Assembly (NCBI GenBank): GCA_035651955.1
Contig: DASRES010000016.1
Coordinates: 1 to 64,000 of the forward strand
DNA length: 64,000 nucleotides
Direction: 5' to 3'
Origin: Acidimicrobiia bacterium
Lineage (GTDB): Bacteria > Actinomycetota > Acidimicrobiia > IMCC26256 > JAMXLJ01
Of this stretch, positions 17,848-25,939 are shown one piece after another. The number at the start of each line of letters is the position of its first letter. Position 1 is the first letter of the stretch. Made by a program: the position numbers and the translations under genes. Below the pieces are notes generated by a model. It worked only from the letters and a program-made list of their open reading frames with translations. It made no database searches and was not told the DNA's origin.

Positions 17848-18714
17848 GTGCGCAGCATCGCGGTCGTCGCGTGCATCGTCGTCGGTGCGCTGCTCGCGCC
17901 GATGGCCGCCGCCGCGACCTGGTTGCGAGTCGACGTCCTCGCCTCGCGCCAGTTCTCGCGTCACGTGGACAACCTGCTCGGGGACGAGCGCGTCCAGCGC
18001 GAGATCAGCGCGCAGGTGCTGAACCAGATCACCGCGGCGGGCTCACGGGCGACGCCGGCCGACCGGGCGGTCCTCGAGCAGGTGACGTCGGCGGTGCTGG
18101 CGACACAGCCGTTGCGGACGCTGCTGCGGCGTGCGATCGGCCGCGTCCACACGCAGGTCGTCGACGGCGCGCCGCGGCTCGAGCTCGACCTCCGACCACC
18201 CGTCGACCGCGTGCGCGCGACGCTGCGCGGCTTCGACCCGCGCCTCGCGTCGTTGCTCCCCGCCGACGACGAGATCACACCCATCGTCATCGCGCAGCGC
18301 TCGGACGCCCGACAGCTGTGGACCGCCGTCGCGATCGCCAAGCACCTGCAGTACCTGTTGCCGCTGGCGGCCGTCGGCGTTCTCGCCCTCGGCACCGTGC
18401 TCGCGCGGCGGCGCGGCCACGAGCTCGCGATCGCGGGCGCGGGGATCGCGATCGCGTGCGTCCTGGTGCTCGTCGCGCTGCGCGTCACACGTGGACACGT
18501 GCGGTCGTCCATCCCGGACGAGACGGGGCGTCAGGCGTTCGACGCCGTGTGGTCGACGTTCGCCGCGCCGCTCGTGCGCAACCTTCGCGTGGGCGCGCTC
18601 GTCGGGCTCGTCGTCGTCGTCGGCGTCTTGATCACTCGGCGCGTCGCGGTCAGTGCAGCGAGGCGGCGTCGACCGCGTCCAGCGCCCGCCGCAGCGCACT
18701 CGCCGACGCGTTGA
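17848..18714 (+). CDS. Predicted membrane protein of unknown function, about four TM helices
   Basis: The 288-residue product has an N-terminal membrane helix (SIAVVACIVVGALLAPMAAAA) and a soluble stretch of about 150 residues containing RVQREISAQVLNQI. Two adjacent helices follow around residues 165-220 and a last one near residue 260, before an Arg/Pro-rich tail. I do not recognise a named family. A TTG at 17839 overlapping the hydrolase stop is an alternative start. The last 65 bp overlap the 3' end of the convergent dapA-like gene, so the basic tail could be a late extension. Confidence 0.7.
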   Translation: MRSIAVVACIVVGALLAPMAAAATWLRVDVLASRQFSRHVDNLLGDERVQREISAQVLNQITAAGSRATPADRAVLEQVTSAVLATQPLRTLLRRAIGRVHTQVVDGAPRLELDLRPPVDRVRATLRGFDPRLASLLPADDEITPIVIAQRSDARQLWTAVAIAKHLQYLLPLAAVGVLALGTVLARRRGHELAIAGAGIAIACVLVLVALRVTRGHVRSSIPDETGRQAFDAVWSTFAAPLVRNLRVGALVGLVVVVGVLITRRVAVSAARRRRPRPAPAAAHSPTR

Positions 18715-19552
18715 TGAGGGGCAGCCGCACGTCGGGCGACGGGATGCGACCCTGCGCGTGGAGCGCGGCCTTGAACACGCAGGGGTTCGGCTCGGAGAAT
18801 CCGGCCTGCACCACCGGGAGGAGCGCCTCCGCGTGCGCGCGCCCGTCGTCCAGCTTGCCGGCGAGACCGCACTCGACCATCGCGACGAAGCGCGGCGTGC
18901 ACAGGTGCGACGCCGCCGCGATCGCGCCCGCGCCGCCCATGAGCATCGTCGGGTAGATGTACGCGTCGTCGCCGCACAGGACGGCGAAGTCGTGGGGCGC
19001 GCCGGCGAGGATCTGCAGCGTGTCGGCGTCGAGTCCGCCGACCGCCTGCTTCAGCCCGGCGATGTTGCGGTTCGCCGCGAGCTTCAGCACGTTCGGCGCG
19101 CTGAGCACGCGCCCAGTGCGGTACGGGATGTTGTAGAGGACGAGCGGTACCGGGCTCGCCTCGGCAACGGCCTCGAAGTGCGCCACGATGCCGTCCTCGG
19201 ACGGTCGCACGTAGTACGGCACGACGACGAGGATCGCGGTGAGCGCGGGCGTGCCGCGCAGTGACTCCACCGCGGCGATCGTCGCCGCCGTGTTGTTGGT
19301 CCCGGCACCGACGACGAGCTGCGCGCCGCGCGTCGCGCAGACGCGCGCGCACGTGTCGACGACGGCCTGCTTCTCGGAGGCGTCGAGCGCGCTCGCCTCC
19401 CCGGTCGAGCCCAACGCGACGATGCCCGTCGCGCCGGCGTCGAGGTACTCGCTGGCGAGCTGCTCGACGGCGTCGAGCGCGACCTCGCCCGAGGACGTGA
19501 ACGGCGTGACGAGCGGGACGTAGAGACCACGGAGCAGTGGTTCGGCCGGCAT
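18650..19552 (-). CDS. dapA: 4-hydroxy-tetrahydrodipicolinate synthase family protein (DapA-like)
   Basis: The 300-residue class I aldolase has the family motifs: VTPFTSSGEVALDAV, LGSTGEASALDASEK with the substrate-binding Thr, LYNIPYRTG with the catalytic Tyr and IAGLKQAVGG with the Schiff-base Lys. DapA condenses pyruvate and aspartate semialdehyde in lysine and peptidoglycan precursor synthesis. The family also includes sialate lyases and dehydratases, and no other lysine genes are adjacent, so some doubt remains. The ATG at 19552 is chosen because residues upstream do not resemble the family. Confidence 0.87.
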   Translation of the reverse strand: MPAEPLLRGLYVPLVTPFTSSGEVALDAVEQLASEYLDAGATGIVALGSTGEASALDASEKQAVVDTCARVCATRGAQLVVGAGTNNTAATIAAVESLRGTPALTAILVVVPYYVRPSEDGIVAHFEAVAEASPVPLVLYNIPYRTGRVLSAPNVLKLAANRNIAGLKQAVGGLDADTLQILAGAPHDFAVLCGDDAYIYPTMLMGGAGAIAAASHLCTPRFVAMVECGLAGKLDDGRAHAEALLPVVQAGFSEPNPCVFKAALHAQGRIPSPDVRLPLINASASALRRALDAVDAASLH

Positions 19553-19599
19553 GGCGCGAAGCGTACCCGCCGCCTCCCGCGCACTAGCTTGCGGTTTCC

Positions 19600-20454
19600 A
19601 TGCCGGAGCCGTGGCGCACGCTCGTGACGCTGGTCGTCGGCGTCGCAACCGGGGTGCTGTCCGGCATGTTCGGCGTCGGCGGGGCAACCGTGTCGACGCC
19701 CGCGATCCGCGTCCTCGGCGTCAACGCGATCGACGCGGTCGGCACGACGCTGCCGTCGATCCTGCCGTCCGCCGTCAGCGGGACGTTGCGGTACCGGCGC
19801 GAGGGACTGATCCGGCTGCGCGCCGTGTCGTGGACGTCGCTCACCGGGATCGCCGCGGCGGTGCTCGGGTCGCTCGCGTCGCACCACGTCCCCGGCCACG
19901 GCCACCTGCTGATGGTCGCGACGGCCGCGCTGATCGGGTTCACGGCGTGGCGCATGGCGCGCACCGCGAAGCCCGAGGACGCGATCGCCGAGGCGGAGCC
20001 CGACACGATGGCCGCGATGGAGGACGCCGACGCGCGGGCCGGCTCGTCGTCGGCCGTCGCGACCGCGGTCGTGCACGCGCCGAACCGGGCGTGGTGGCGG
20101 TTCGCGCTGACGGGCGTCGGCGCGGGCGCGCTGAGCGGGCTCCTCGGCGTCGGCGGCGGCGTGGTGATGGTTCCCGCCTTCTCGGAGTGGATCGGGCTGT
20201 CGATCAAGGAGGCGGTCGCGACATCGCTCGCGTGCGTCGGTGTCCTCGCCGTGCCGAGCACGATCACGCACGCCTTCCTGAACGACATCGACTGGTCGTA
20301 CGCGATCCCGCTGTCGGTCGGCGTGATCCCCGGTGCGCGGCTCGGCGCGATCCTCGCGATCCGCGCGTCGGACCGCTCGTTGCGGCTCACCGTCGCCACG
20401 ATGCTCGGTGTGCTCGCGGTCGTCTACGCGGTCGGCGAGCTGCTCGCGCTCTGA
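19600..20454 (+). CDS. TauE/SafE-family permease (sulfite/organosulfonate exporter-like)
   Basis: The 284-residue membrane protein has two repeated halves, each opening with the family's glycine-rich signature: VATGVLSGMFGVGGATVSTPA near residue 15 and GAGALSGLLGVGGGVVMVPAF near residue 175. The halves are joined by an acidic loop of about 45 residues. Such proteins move small anions such as sulfite or sulfoacetate across the membrane; the cargo here is not evident. Its last 31 bp overlap the 3' end of the convergent uracil-DNA glycosylase gene. Confidence 0.9.
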   Translation: MPEPWRTLVTLVVGVATGVLSGMFGVGGATVSTPAIRVLGVNAIDAVGTTLPSILPSAVSGTLRYRREGLIRLRAVSWTSLTGIAAAVLGSLASHHVPGHGHLLMVATAALIGFTAWRMARTAKPEDAIAEAEPDTMAAMEDADARAGSSSAVATAVVHAPNRAWWRFALTGVGAGALSGLLGVGGGVVMVPAFSEWIGLSIKEAVATSLACVGVLAVPSTITHAFLNDIDWSYAIPLSVGVIPGARLGAILAIRASDRSLRLTVATMLGVLAVVYAVGELLAL

Positions 20455-21128
20455 CGACCTGCGGCGAGCTCGCGCGCACGCACGAACACGGCGTCGGTCA
20501 TCGGCTCGGTCAGCTTGCCGGTGAACGTGTTCTGCTGACTCGGGTGATAGCAGCACACGACGGTGAGATCGCCCGCACGAACCTCGACACCGTGTCCGAA
20601 GCGTGGACGCGGCTTCGGGAGCGTGTGGACGCGCGCGAACGCGTCGTACGCGAAGCCGCCCAGGACGACGACGACACGCACGCTCGTCAGGAGGTCCAGC
20701 TCGCGCGCGAGGTACGGGAGGCAGGTGTCGCGCTCCTCGGTCGTCGGGCGGTTCGCGGGCGGTGCGCACCTGACTGCCGCGGCGACGTACACGTCGCGCA
20801 GCTCGAGCCCGTCGTCGCACGAGACGGACGTCGGCTGGTTCGCGAACCCGGTGCGGTACAACGACGCGAAGAGCCAGTCGCCGGAGCGGTCACCCGTGAA
20901 GATGCGACCCGTCCGGTTCCCGCCGTGCGCCGCCGGCGCGAGGCCGACGACGAGGACACGCGCGCCGGTGTCACCGAAGCCGGGGACAGGACGGGCCCAG
21001 TACTGCTGCCCGCGGAACGCGGCACGGGGCTCGGACGCGGCTGCCTCGCGCCACTCGACGAGGCGCGGGCACTTGCGGCACTCGACGACCTCGGCGGTCA
21101 GCTCGCGCCACGCGCGTCGTCGGTCCAC
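20424..21128 (-). CDS. Family 5 uracil-DNA glycosylase (UDGb) with 4Fe-4S cluster
   Basis: The 234-residue enzyme removes uracil and some other deaminated bases from DNA. The family 5 motif GLAPAAHGGNRTGR is at residues 62-75, with Ala where family 1 enzymes have a catalytic Asp. The late active-site motif CCYHPSQQNTF is also present. Cysteines at 17 and 20 (CRKC) and two more near residues 120 and 136 (RCAPP, DTC) fit the cluster ligands. It therefore depends on iron-sulfur assembly, several genes for which lie nearby. Confidence 0.93.
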   Translation of the reverse strand: MDRRRAWRELTAEVVECRKCPRLVEWREAAASEPRAAFRGQQYWARPVPGFGDTGARVLVVGLAPAAHGGNRTGRIFTGDRSGDWLFASLYRTGFANQPTSVSCDDGLELRDVYVAAAVRCAPPANRPTTEERDTCLPYLARELDLLTSVRVVVVLGGFAYDAFARVHTLPKPRPRFGHGVEVRAGDLTVVCCYHPSQQNTFTGKLTEPMTDAVFVRARELAAGRQSASSSPTA

Positions 21129-21164
21129 GCCGTCACACTACGGGCAGGCACCTATCCTCCGGCC

Positions 21165-22124
21165 GTGCGCGTGCTGTTGATCGTCAACGCGGTGGCGTCG
21201 GCCGTCACGCCGCGCCGTCGCGTCGTGATCCAGAAGGCACTCGGCGCGGACCACCAGCTGGAGGTGGCGGAGACCAGCCGTCGCGGGCATGCGGCCCGGC
21301 TCGCCCGGGGCGCTGCGATGGACGGGGTGGACGTCGTCGTCGTGCTCGCCGGTGACGGCACCCTCAACGAGGCCGCCGACGGTCTCGCGGGAACCCGTAC
21401 CGCGCTCGCGCCGCTGCCCGGCGGGTCGACGAACGTGTTCGCGCGCACGCTCGGGATCTCGCGCGATCCGGTCGAGGCGACCGCGGAGCTGCTCGAGTCG
21501 CTCGACGCGGCGTCGTTCCGGCGCATCGGTCTCGGCTCCGTGGAGGGTCGACACTTCGTGTTCCACTGCGGCATCGGCTTCGACGCGGCGGTGATCGAGC
21601 AGGCCGAGCGGCGTTCGGTCCTGAAGCGGTTCGCGGCTCCGCCGCTGTTCACGTACGCCGCGTTCGAGACCTGGCTTCGCACGTACGATCACCGGCGCGG
21701 ACGGTTCGACGTCGCCGTCGACGGCGCAGACGGCGATGCGGTCCGCGACGCGATCTTCACCATCGTGTCCAACACGACGCCGTACACGTTCTTCGGCAGC
21801 CGTCCCGTGGTCGTGGCACCGGCCGCGGCGCTCGACGCGCCGTTCGAGCTCATGATCATGACGACCCGGCGCACGACCGACATCTTGCGTGTCGCGGCGT
21901 CCGCGCTCGGCTCCGGCCGGTTCATCCGCCACAACCCCGGGATCGCGCTGCGGCACGCGGCGGCGCGCGTCCGTGTCACCGGGCACGGCCCCTTCCCGTA
22001 CCAGGTCGACGGTGAGTACCTCGGCGAGGTCGACGAGCTGACGATCGCCTACGAGCCCGACGCGCTGACCGTCGTCACACCGGTCGACCCAACGCGTCGC
22101 GCGCCAGATCGGGAACGTTCGTGA
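21165..22124 (+). CDS. Diacylglycerol kinase / lipid kinase family protein (DagK_cat)
   Basis: The 319-residue protein carries VLLIVNAVAS at the N-terminus, the nucleotide-binding VVVLAGDGTLNEAADGL near residue 60 and the PLPGGSTNVFARTLG motif. The C-terminal beta-sandwich half ends in PFPYQVDGEYLGEVDEL. This is the YegS/DgkB-like group that phosphorylates diacylglycerol or related lipids. In mycobacteria the nearest genes act in phosphatidylinositol mannoside or sphingosine-like lipid metabolism. GTG 21165 and GTG 21171 are both possible starts. The last 50 bp overlap the convergent GDPD gene. Confidence 0.88.
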   Translation: MRVLLIVNAVASAVTPRRRVVIQKALGADHQLEVAETSRRGHAARLARGAAMDGVDVVVVLAGDGTLNEAADGLAGTRTALAPLPGGSTNVFARTLGISRDPVEATAELLESLDAASFRRIGLGSVEGRHFVFHCGIGFDAAVIEQAERRSVLKRFAAPPLFTYAAFETWLRTYDHRRGRFDVAVDGADGDAVRDAIFTIVSNTTPYTFFGSRPVVVAPAAALDAPFELMIMTTRRTTDILRVAASALGSGRFIRHNPGIALRHAAARVRVTGHGPFPYQVDGEYLGEVDELTIAYEPDALTVVTPVDPTRRAPDRERS

Positions 22125-22752
22125 TGATCCCGTCCACACCCGCGGCGGCGAGGGCGCGCACCTCGCCGGGATCGTCGACCGTCCACGTGTTCACGGCGAT
22201 CCCCGCGTCGTGCGCGAGCGCGACGAGCGCGCGGGCGTCGTGGTCCAGGAGCGCGCGCCGCTCGGGGTGGACCGCGTCGTAGCCACGCCCGCGTGCGAGC
22301 GCGACGACCTCGTCGACCGGGAAGCCGGCCAGCGTCAGCCAGCCCGTGCGGACGCGGGCATCGGCGGCGCGGACGCGGTCGAGCGCGACGGCGTCGAACG
22401 ACGACACGATCACGCGGTCGTACATCGACCGCGCCCCGACGACGCGCGCGACCGCGGTCGCGACAGGGTGGCCCGGGTCGTAGTCGGGCTCGGTCGGCAA
22501 CGCCTTCACCTCGACGTCGACGATGCCGGTGACGACGTCCAGTGCCTCGTCCAGGGTCGGGACGTCCGCCGCGAGCGGACCGTCGCCGAGCGGGTCGTGG
22601 TGGACGACGAGCGTGCCGTCCGCGGCGCGGCGGACGTCGAGCTCGACGCCGTCCGCACCGAGCGCCGCCGCGGCGCGGAAGGCGGCGAGCGTGTTCTCCG
22701 GCGCGGCTCGAGACGCGCCGCGGTGGGCCAGCACGACAGGAACGTGTTTCAT
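22075..22752 (-). CDS. Glycerophosphodiester phosphodiesterase family protein
   Basis: The 225-residue TIM-barrel protein begins MKHVPVVLAHRGAS, followed by PENTLAAF and ELDVRRAADGTLVVHHDP, the classical active-site sequence with the His-Arg pair, metal-binding Glu and Asp and second His. Later it has VDVEVKALP and NTWTVDDPGEVRAL near the C-terminus. It hydrolyses glycerophosphodiesters to glycerol 3-phosphate and an alcohol. No signal peptide is present, so it is cytoplasmic. The ATG at 22752 follows a weak AAGG. It is convergent with the lipid kinase gene. Confidence 0.92.
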   Translation of the reverse strand: MKHVPVVLAHRGASRAAPENTLAAFRAAAALGADGVELDVRRAADGTLVVHHDPLGDGPLAADVPTLDEALDVVTGIVDVEVKALPTEPDYDPGHPVATAVARVVGARSMYDRVIVSSFDAVALDRVRAADARVRTGWLTLAGFPVDEVVALARGRGYDAVHPERRALLDHDARALVALAHDAGIAVNTWTVDDPGEVRALAAAGVDGIITNVPDLARDALGRPV

Positions 22753-22793
22753 CCTTGCACCCCACGGCCGCGGAAAAGTGCTGGTCGGGACCC

Positions 22794-22823
22794 TTGCGCC
22801 GGAAAATGTGACGGCGTTAGCCT
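22794..22823 (+). promoter_or_regulatory. Candidate promoter of whiB
   Basis: TTGCGC at 22794-22799 and TAGCCT at 22818-22823 are separated by 18 bp and lie about 90 bp upstream of the whiB start, leaving a GC-rich leader. Two CGGAAAA boxes (near 22770 and 22800) form a direct repeat around the -35 region. These are similarity-based guesses. Confidence 0.35.
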
Positions 22824-22916
22824 GCCGACGAGCCACGCGTCGGACGGCAGCCCGGGGGTGCAGGGGGCGCGGTACCGGCGGCGTCGGGGGGACACGCGAT
22901 TCGAGACGGAGGCTTC

Positions 22917-23207
22917 GTGGCGCTCACCTGGATCCGCACACACGACTGGGATGCCGGCGCCTGGCGGAACCGATCGGCCTGCCGGGACACCGACCCCGAG
23001 CTCTTCTTCCCCGTCGGTGCGACGGGTCTCGCCGTCGACCAGATCGCGGCGGCGAAGCACATCTGCGCGCAGTGCACCGTCACCGGCGAGTGCCTCGAGT
23101 TCGCGCTGGCCACCAACCAGGAGGCCGGCGTGTGGGGCGGCACCACCGAGGAGGAGCGGCGCAAGCTGCGGAAGGCCTGGATGAGCGACGAGGTCGCCGC
23201 CGGCTAG
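22917..23207 (+). CDS. whiB1: WhiB-family iron-sulfur transcriptional regulator (WhiB1-like)
   Basis: The 96-residue protein has the four cluster-binding cysteines C22, C50, C53 and C59 in the C-x27-C-x2-C-x5-C pattern, the DPELFFPVG segment typical of WhiB1, and the GVWGGTTEEERRKLRK motif that contacts sigma factor and DNA. WhiB1 holds a nitric-oxide-sensitive 4Fe-4S cluster and is essential in mycobacteria. GGAGG lies five bases before the GTG start. It converges on a PdtaS-like kinase gene, the same neighbour pair as Rv3219 and Rv3220c in M. tuberculosis, which supports the WhiB1 assignment. Confidence 0.92.
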   Translation: MALTWIRTHDWDAGAWRNRSACRDTDPELFFPVGATGLAVDQIAAAKHICAQCTVTGECLEFALATNQEAGVWGGTTEEERRKLRKAWMSDEVAAG

Positions 23208-23227
23208 GTCCCTGCCCGAGCGGCCGG

Positions 23228-24721
23228 TCATCCGGTCGGGGAGCCGGCCTGCAAGCCGACGCGCGGCGCGGCGATCGGGATCGTCACGTGGACCCACGTG
23301 CCCGACTCGCCGTCGCGCATCTCGATCGTCCCCGCGAGCTCACCGGTCACGAGCGCCTGCACGATCGACAGCCCGAGTCCCTTCGACGACTCGAGCGAGA
23401 ACGACGGCGCGAGCCCGACGCCGTTGTCGACGACGTCGACGCTCAGCTCGTCGGGCGCGCGCCGGAGCCGCACCTGCACGCGGCCGTCGCGCGGGCGCTG
23501 CCCGTCCGAGGGGAACGCGTGGTCGACCGCGTTCTGCATGAGCTCGTTGAGCACCACCGCGAGCGGGGTCGCGATCTCGCCGGGCAGGCTGCCGGCGGAC
23601 CCGTCGACCTCGAAGTGCAGGCTGTCCTCAGGCGTCGAGACCGTCTCCTCGACGACGCGCACGAGCGGCCGGACGATGTCGTCGAACGGGACCACGTCGC
23701 TCGCGTCGCGTGACAGCGTCTCGTGCACGATCGCGATCGACCGGATCCGCCGCTCCGACTCCTCGATCGCCTGCTGGGCCTCCGCCGAGCGCAGCCGCCG
23801 GCCCTGCAGGCGCAGCAACGCGGCGATCGTCTGGAGGTTGTTCTTCACGCGGTGGTGGATCTCGCGGATCGTCGCGTCCTTCGACATGAGCATGCGGTCA
23901 CGGCGCCGCACCTCGGTCACGTCGCGGATGAGCACGAGCGCGCCCGCCGCCTGGTGCCCCTCGAGCAACGGGATCGCGCGGATGAGCAACGAGATCTCGC
24001 CGCGCTCCATCTCCTCGGTGACCGGCGCGCGTGCGCGCATCGCCGTGTGCACGGCCGCGTCCTCGAATCCGAGCTCGGCGAGGTGCAGGCCCGTCGTGTA
24101 CGCGTGGATCCCCATGCGGTGCAGCGAGCTCACCGCGTTGGGGCTCGCGAACCGGATCTTGGCGTCGGCGTCGAGCACGATCGACCCGTCGCCGACCGCC
24201 GGGCTCTCGGCCGGCGCGAGCTCGTCGCGACCGAAGGGGAACGTGCCGTCGGCGACCATGCGTGAGAGCCGCTCGAACACCTCGAGATAGACGCGCTCGA
24301 GCTCGCCCAGACGGCGCCCGAGCGTCGCCGCGGTCTCGCGCGTGACGATCGCGATCATCCGGTCCTCGCGGCGCACCGGGATGCACTGCACACGGATGCG
24401 CTCCTTCGCGCCGAGGACCGTCGCGTCACCCTCGACGATCTCGCCGATGCGCCACGTCCGGCTGAGCAGCGGGCGCTCGACCTCGTCGACGACGGTGCCG
24501 ATCATGTCGGCCGGGTAGAGCGTCTGGCCGGTCGTGGGCCGCACCTGCCCGACGACGACGAACCGGTGGGCCTCCTCCCCCGCCACCGGGGCGAGCATCA
24601 GGAGGTCGGTGAAGCAGAGGTCGGCGAGCAGGCGCCACGACGTGACGAGCCGGCGCGCGTGCGCGAGGTCGTCACCGTGCAGGTCGGTGTTGCCGACCAC
24701 GAGCTCGTCGATGACCGCCAC
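23228..24721 (-). CDS. pdtaS: Cytoplasmic sensor histidine kinase, PdtaS-like (GAF-PAS-HisKA_2-HATPase)
   Basis: The 497-residue kinase has no membrane helices. Residues 1-140 form a GAF-like domain, about 175-275 a PAS domain, then the HisKA_2 dimerisation helix with REIHHRVKNNLQT (phospho-acceptor at His289 or His290). The ATPase domain carries VLNELMQNAVDHAF and VDVVDNGVGL as N and G1 boxes and GLGLSIVQAL as G2. This matches mycobacterial PdtaS, which phosphorylates the RNA-binding antiterminator PdtaR; no PdtaR gene is in the window. It is convergent with whiB1 across a 20-bp gap. Confidence 0.93.
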   Translation of the reverse strand: MAVIDELVVGNTDLHGDDLAHARRLVTSWRLLADLCFTDLLMLAPVAGEEAHRFVVVGQVRPTTGQTLYPADMIGTVVDEVERPLLSRTWRIGEIVEGDATVLGAKERIRVQCIPVRREDRMIAIVTRETAATLGRRLGELERVYLEVFERLSRMVADGTFPFGRDELAPAESPAVGDGSIVLDADAKIRFASPNAVSSLHRMGIHAYTTGLHLAELGFEDAAVHTAMRARAPVTEEMERGEISLLIRAIPLLEGHQAAGALVLIRDVTEVRRRDRMLMSKDATIREIHHRVKNNLQTIAALLRLQGRRLRSAEAQQAIEESERRIRSIAIVHETLSRDASDVVPFDDIVRPLVRVVEETVSTPEDSLHFEVDGSAGSLPGEIATPLAVVLNELMQNAVDHAFPSDGQRPRDGRVQVRLRRAPDELSVDVVDNGVGLAPSFSLESSKGLGLSIVQALVTGELAGTIEMRDGESGTWVHVTIPIAAPRVGLQAGSPTG

Positions 24722-24754
24722 ACGACGATCGTACGGGCCGCGGGCGCACGCCCG

Positions 24755-25939
24755 TCACGCGAAGAGCGTGCGGCCGACGAGGGCGAGGCCGGCGAGGTCG
24801 TGGATGTCGGCCTCGAAGCGGGGAACGTCGACGACCACGTCGGGCACGTCGGCGAGCTCGGCGCGCAGCTCGGCCTCGCGCTTGGCGACGACCGCGAAGT
24901 TCCGGAACGAGTCGCCGATCGTGTGCAACACGCGCGCCGTGCGGTCGGGCTGCGCGAGTGCCGGGACGCCGACCTCCTCGAGCGCGCGCGCAGGGACGTC
25001 GGCCTCCGCGACCAGACGGTCGGCCACGAGCGCGCCGTCGGGAGACCGGAGGTACGCGGGCAGCGTCTGGTTCAGCACCAGCGCGCCGAGGTGGTAGTCC
25101 CGGGCGACGAGCGCGTCCATGAAGAACTCCGCCTCTCGCAGCGGTGCGGCCTCCAGCGTCGAGACGACAGCGAACGTCGTGCGCCGGTCGTGCAACAACC
25201 GCTCGACCGCGCGTGCGCGCGTCACGAACCCGTCGTACATCGACTGGAAGTTGAGGAAGAACTCCGCGATGTCCTGCAGGAACTGGCTCCCGAGGATGCG
25301 GTCCGCGATCTGGTAGAAGGGCCGGCTCGCGACGTTGATCATCCGCGCGCCCCGGCCACCGCCCATGCGGTACGGCATCGTCAACCAGCGCAGCAGCCGG
25401 CCGCCGAAGAACTCGGCCATGCGCTTCGGCGCGTCCAGGAAGTCCATCGCGTTGCGCGTCGGCGGCGTGTCGATGACGATCAGGTCGTACTTGCCGGTCC
25501 CGTGCACCTCGTACAGCCGCTCCATCGCGATGTAGTCGTGGCTCTGCACGAAGCGTGCGGTGATGTTGTGGTAGAGCCTGTTCTCGAGGATTCGGTACGC
25601 GGTCTCCTGGTCGGGCGCGTGGCGGAGCACGAGGTCGTCCCAGCCTTGCTTCGTGTCGAGCATGGCGGCCCACAGCTCGCCGCGCGGCTCGATGCCCGCG
25701 CGCTTCAACGCTTCGTCGGGCACCCGTCGCTCGACGTTGCCGAGCCCGCCTTCCAGCCCCAGCGCCGAGGCGAGGCGGCGGGCCGGATCGATCGTCAGCA
25801 CGAGCACGTTCCCGCCGAGCCGGGTCGCGGCCTCGAGCGCGGAGGCCGCCGCCATCGACGTCTTGCCGACGCCACCCGACCCGCAGAAGACGACGACCTC
25901 CTTGGTCGCGAGCAGCGGCTCCAGCCCCGTGCGGCTCAC
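24755..25939 (-). CDS. ArsA/Get3-like ATPase, partner subunit lacking the signature lysine
   Basis: The 394-residue protein is the second of two overlapping ArsA-like genes (GTGA overlap, AGGAG upstream). Its P-loop at residues 20-27 is GSGGVGKT; the intradimer Lys of the deviant Walker A box, second residue in the partner, is Ser here. LTIDPARRLASALG and LIVIDTPPTRNAMDFL are the later switch regions. Sequence and arrangement resemble mycobacterial Rv3680, which with Rv3679 forms a pair studied in glycerol tolerance. An arsenite role is unlikely, as no arsenic genes or metal-binding Cys triad are visible. Heterodimerisation with the upstream product is inferred. Confidence 0.88.
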   Translation of the reverse strand: MSRTGLEPLLATKEVVVFCGSGGVGKTSMAAASALEAATRLGGNVLVLTIDPARRLASALGLEGGLGNVERRVPDEALKRAGIEPRGELWAAMLDTKQGWDDLVLRHAPDQETAYRILENRLYHNITARFVQSHDYIAMERLYEVHGTGKYDLIVIDTPPTRNAMDFLDAPKRMAEFFGGRLLRWLTMPYRMGGGRGARMINVASRPFYQIADRILGSQFLQDIAEFFLNFQSMYDGFVTRARAVERLLHDRRTTFAVVSTLEAAPLREAEFFMDALVARDYHLGALVLNQTLPAYLRSPDGALVADRLVAEADVPARALEEVGVPALAQPDRTARVLHTIGDSFRNFAVVAKREAELRAELADVPDVVVDVPRFEADIHDLAGLALVGRTLFA

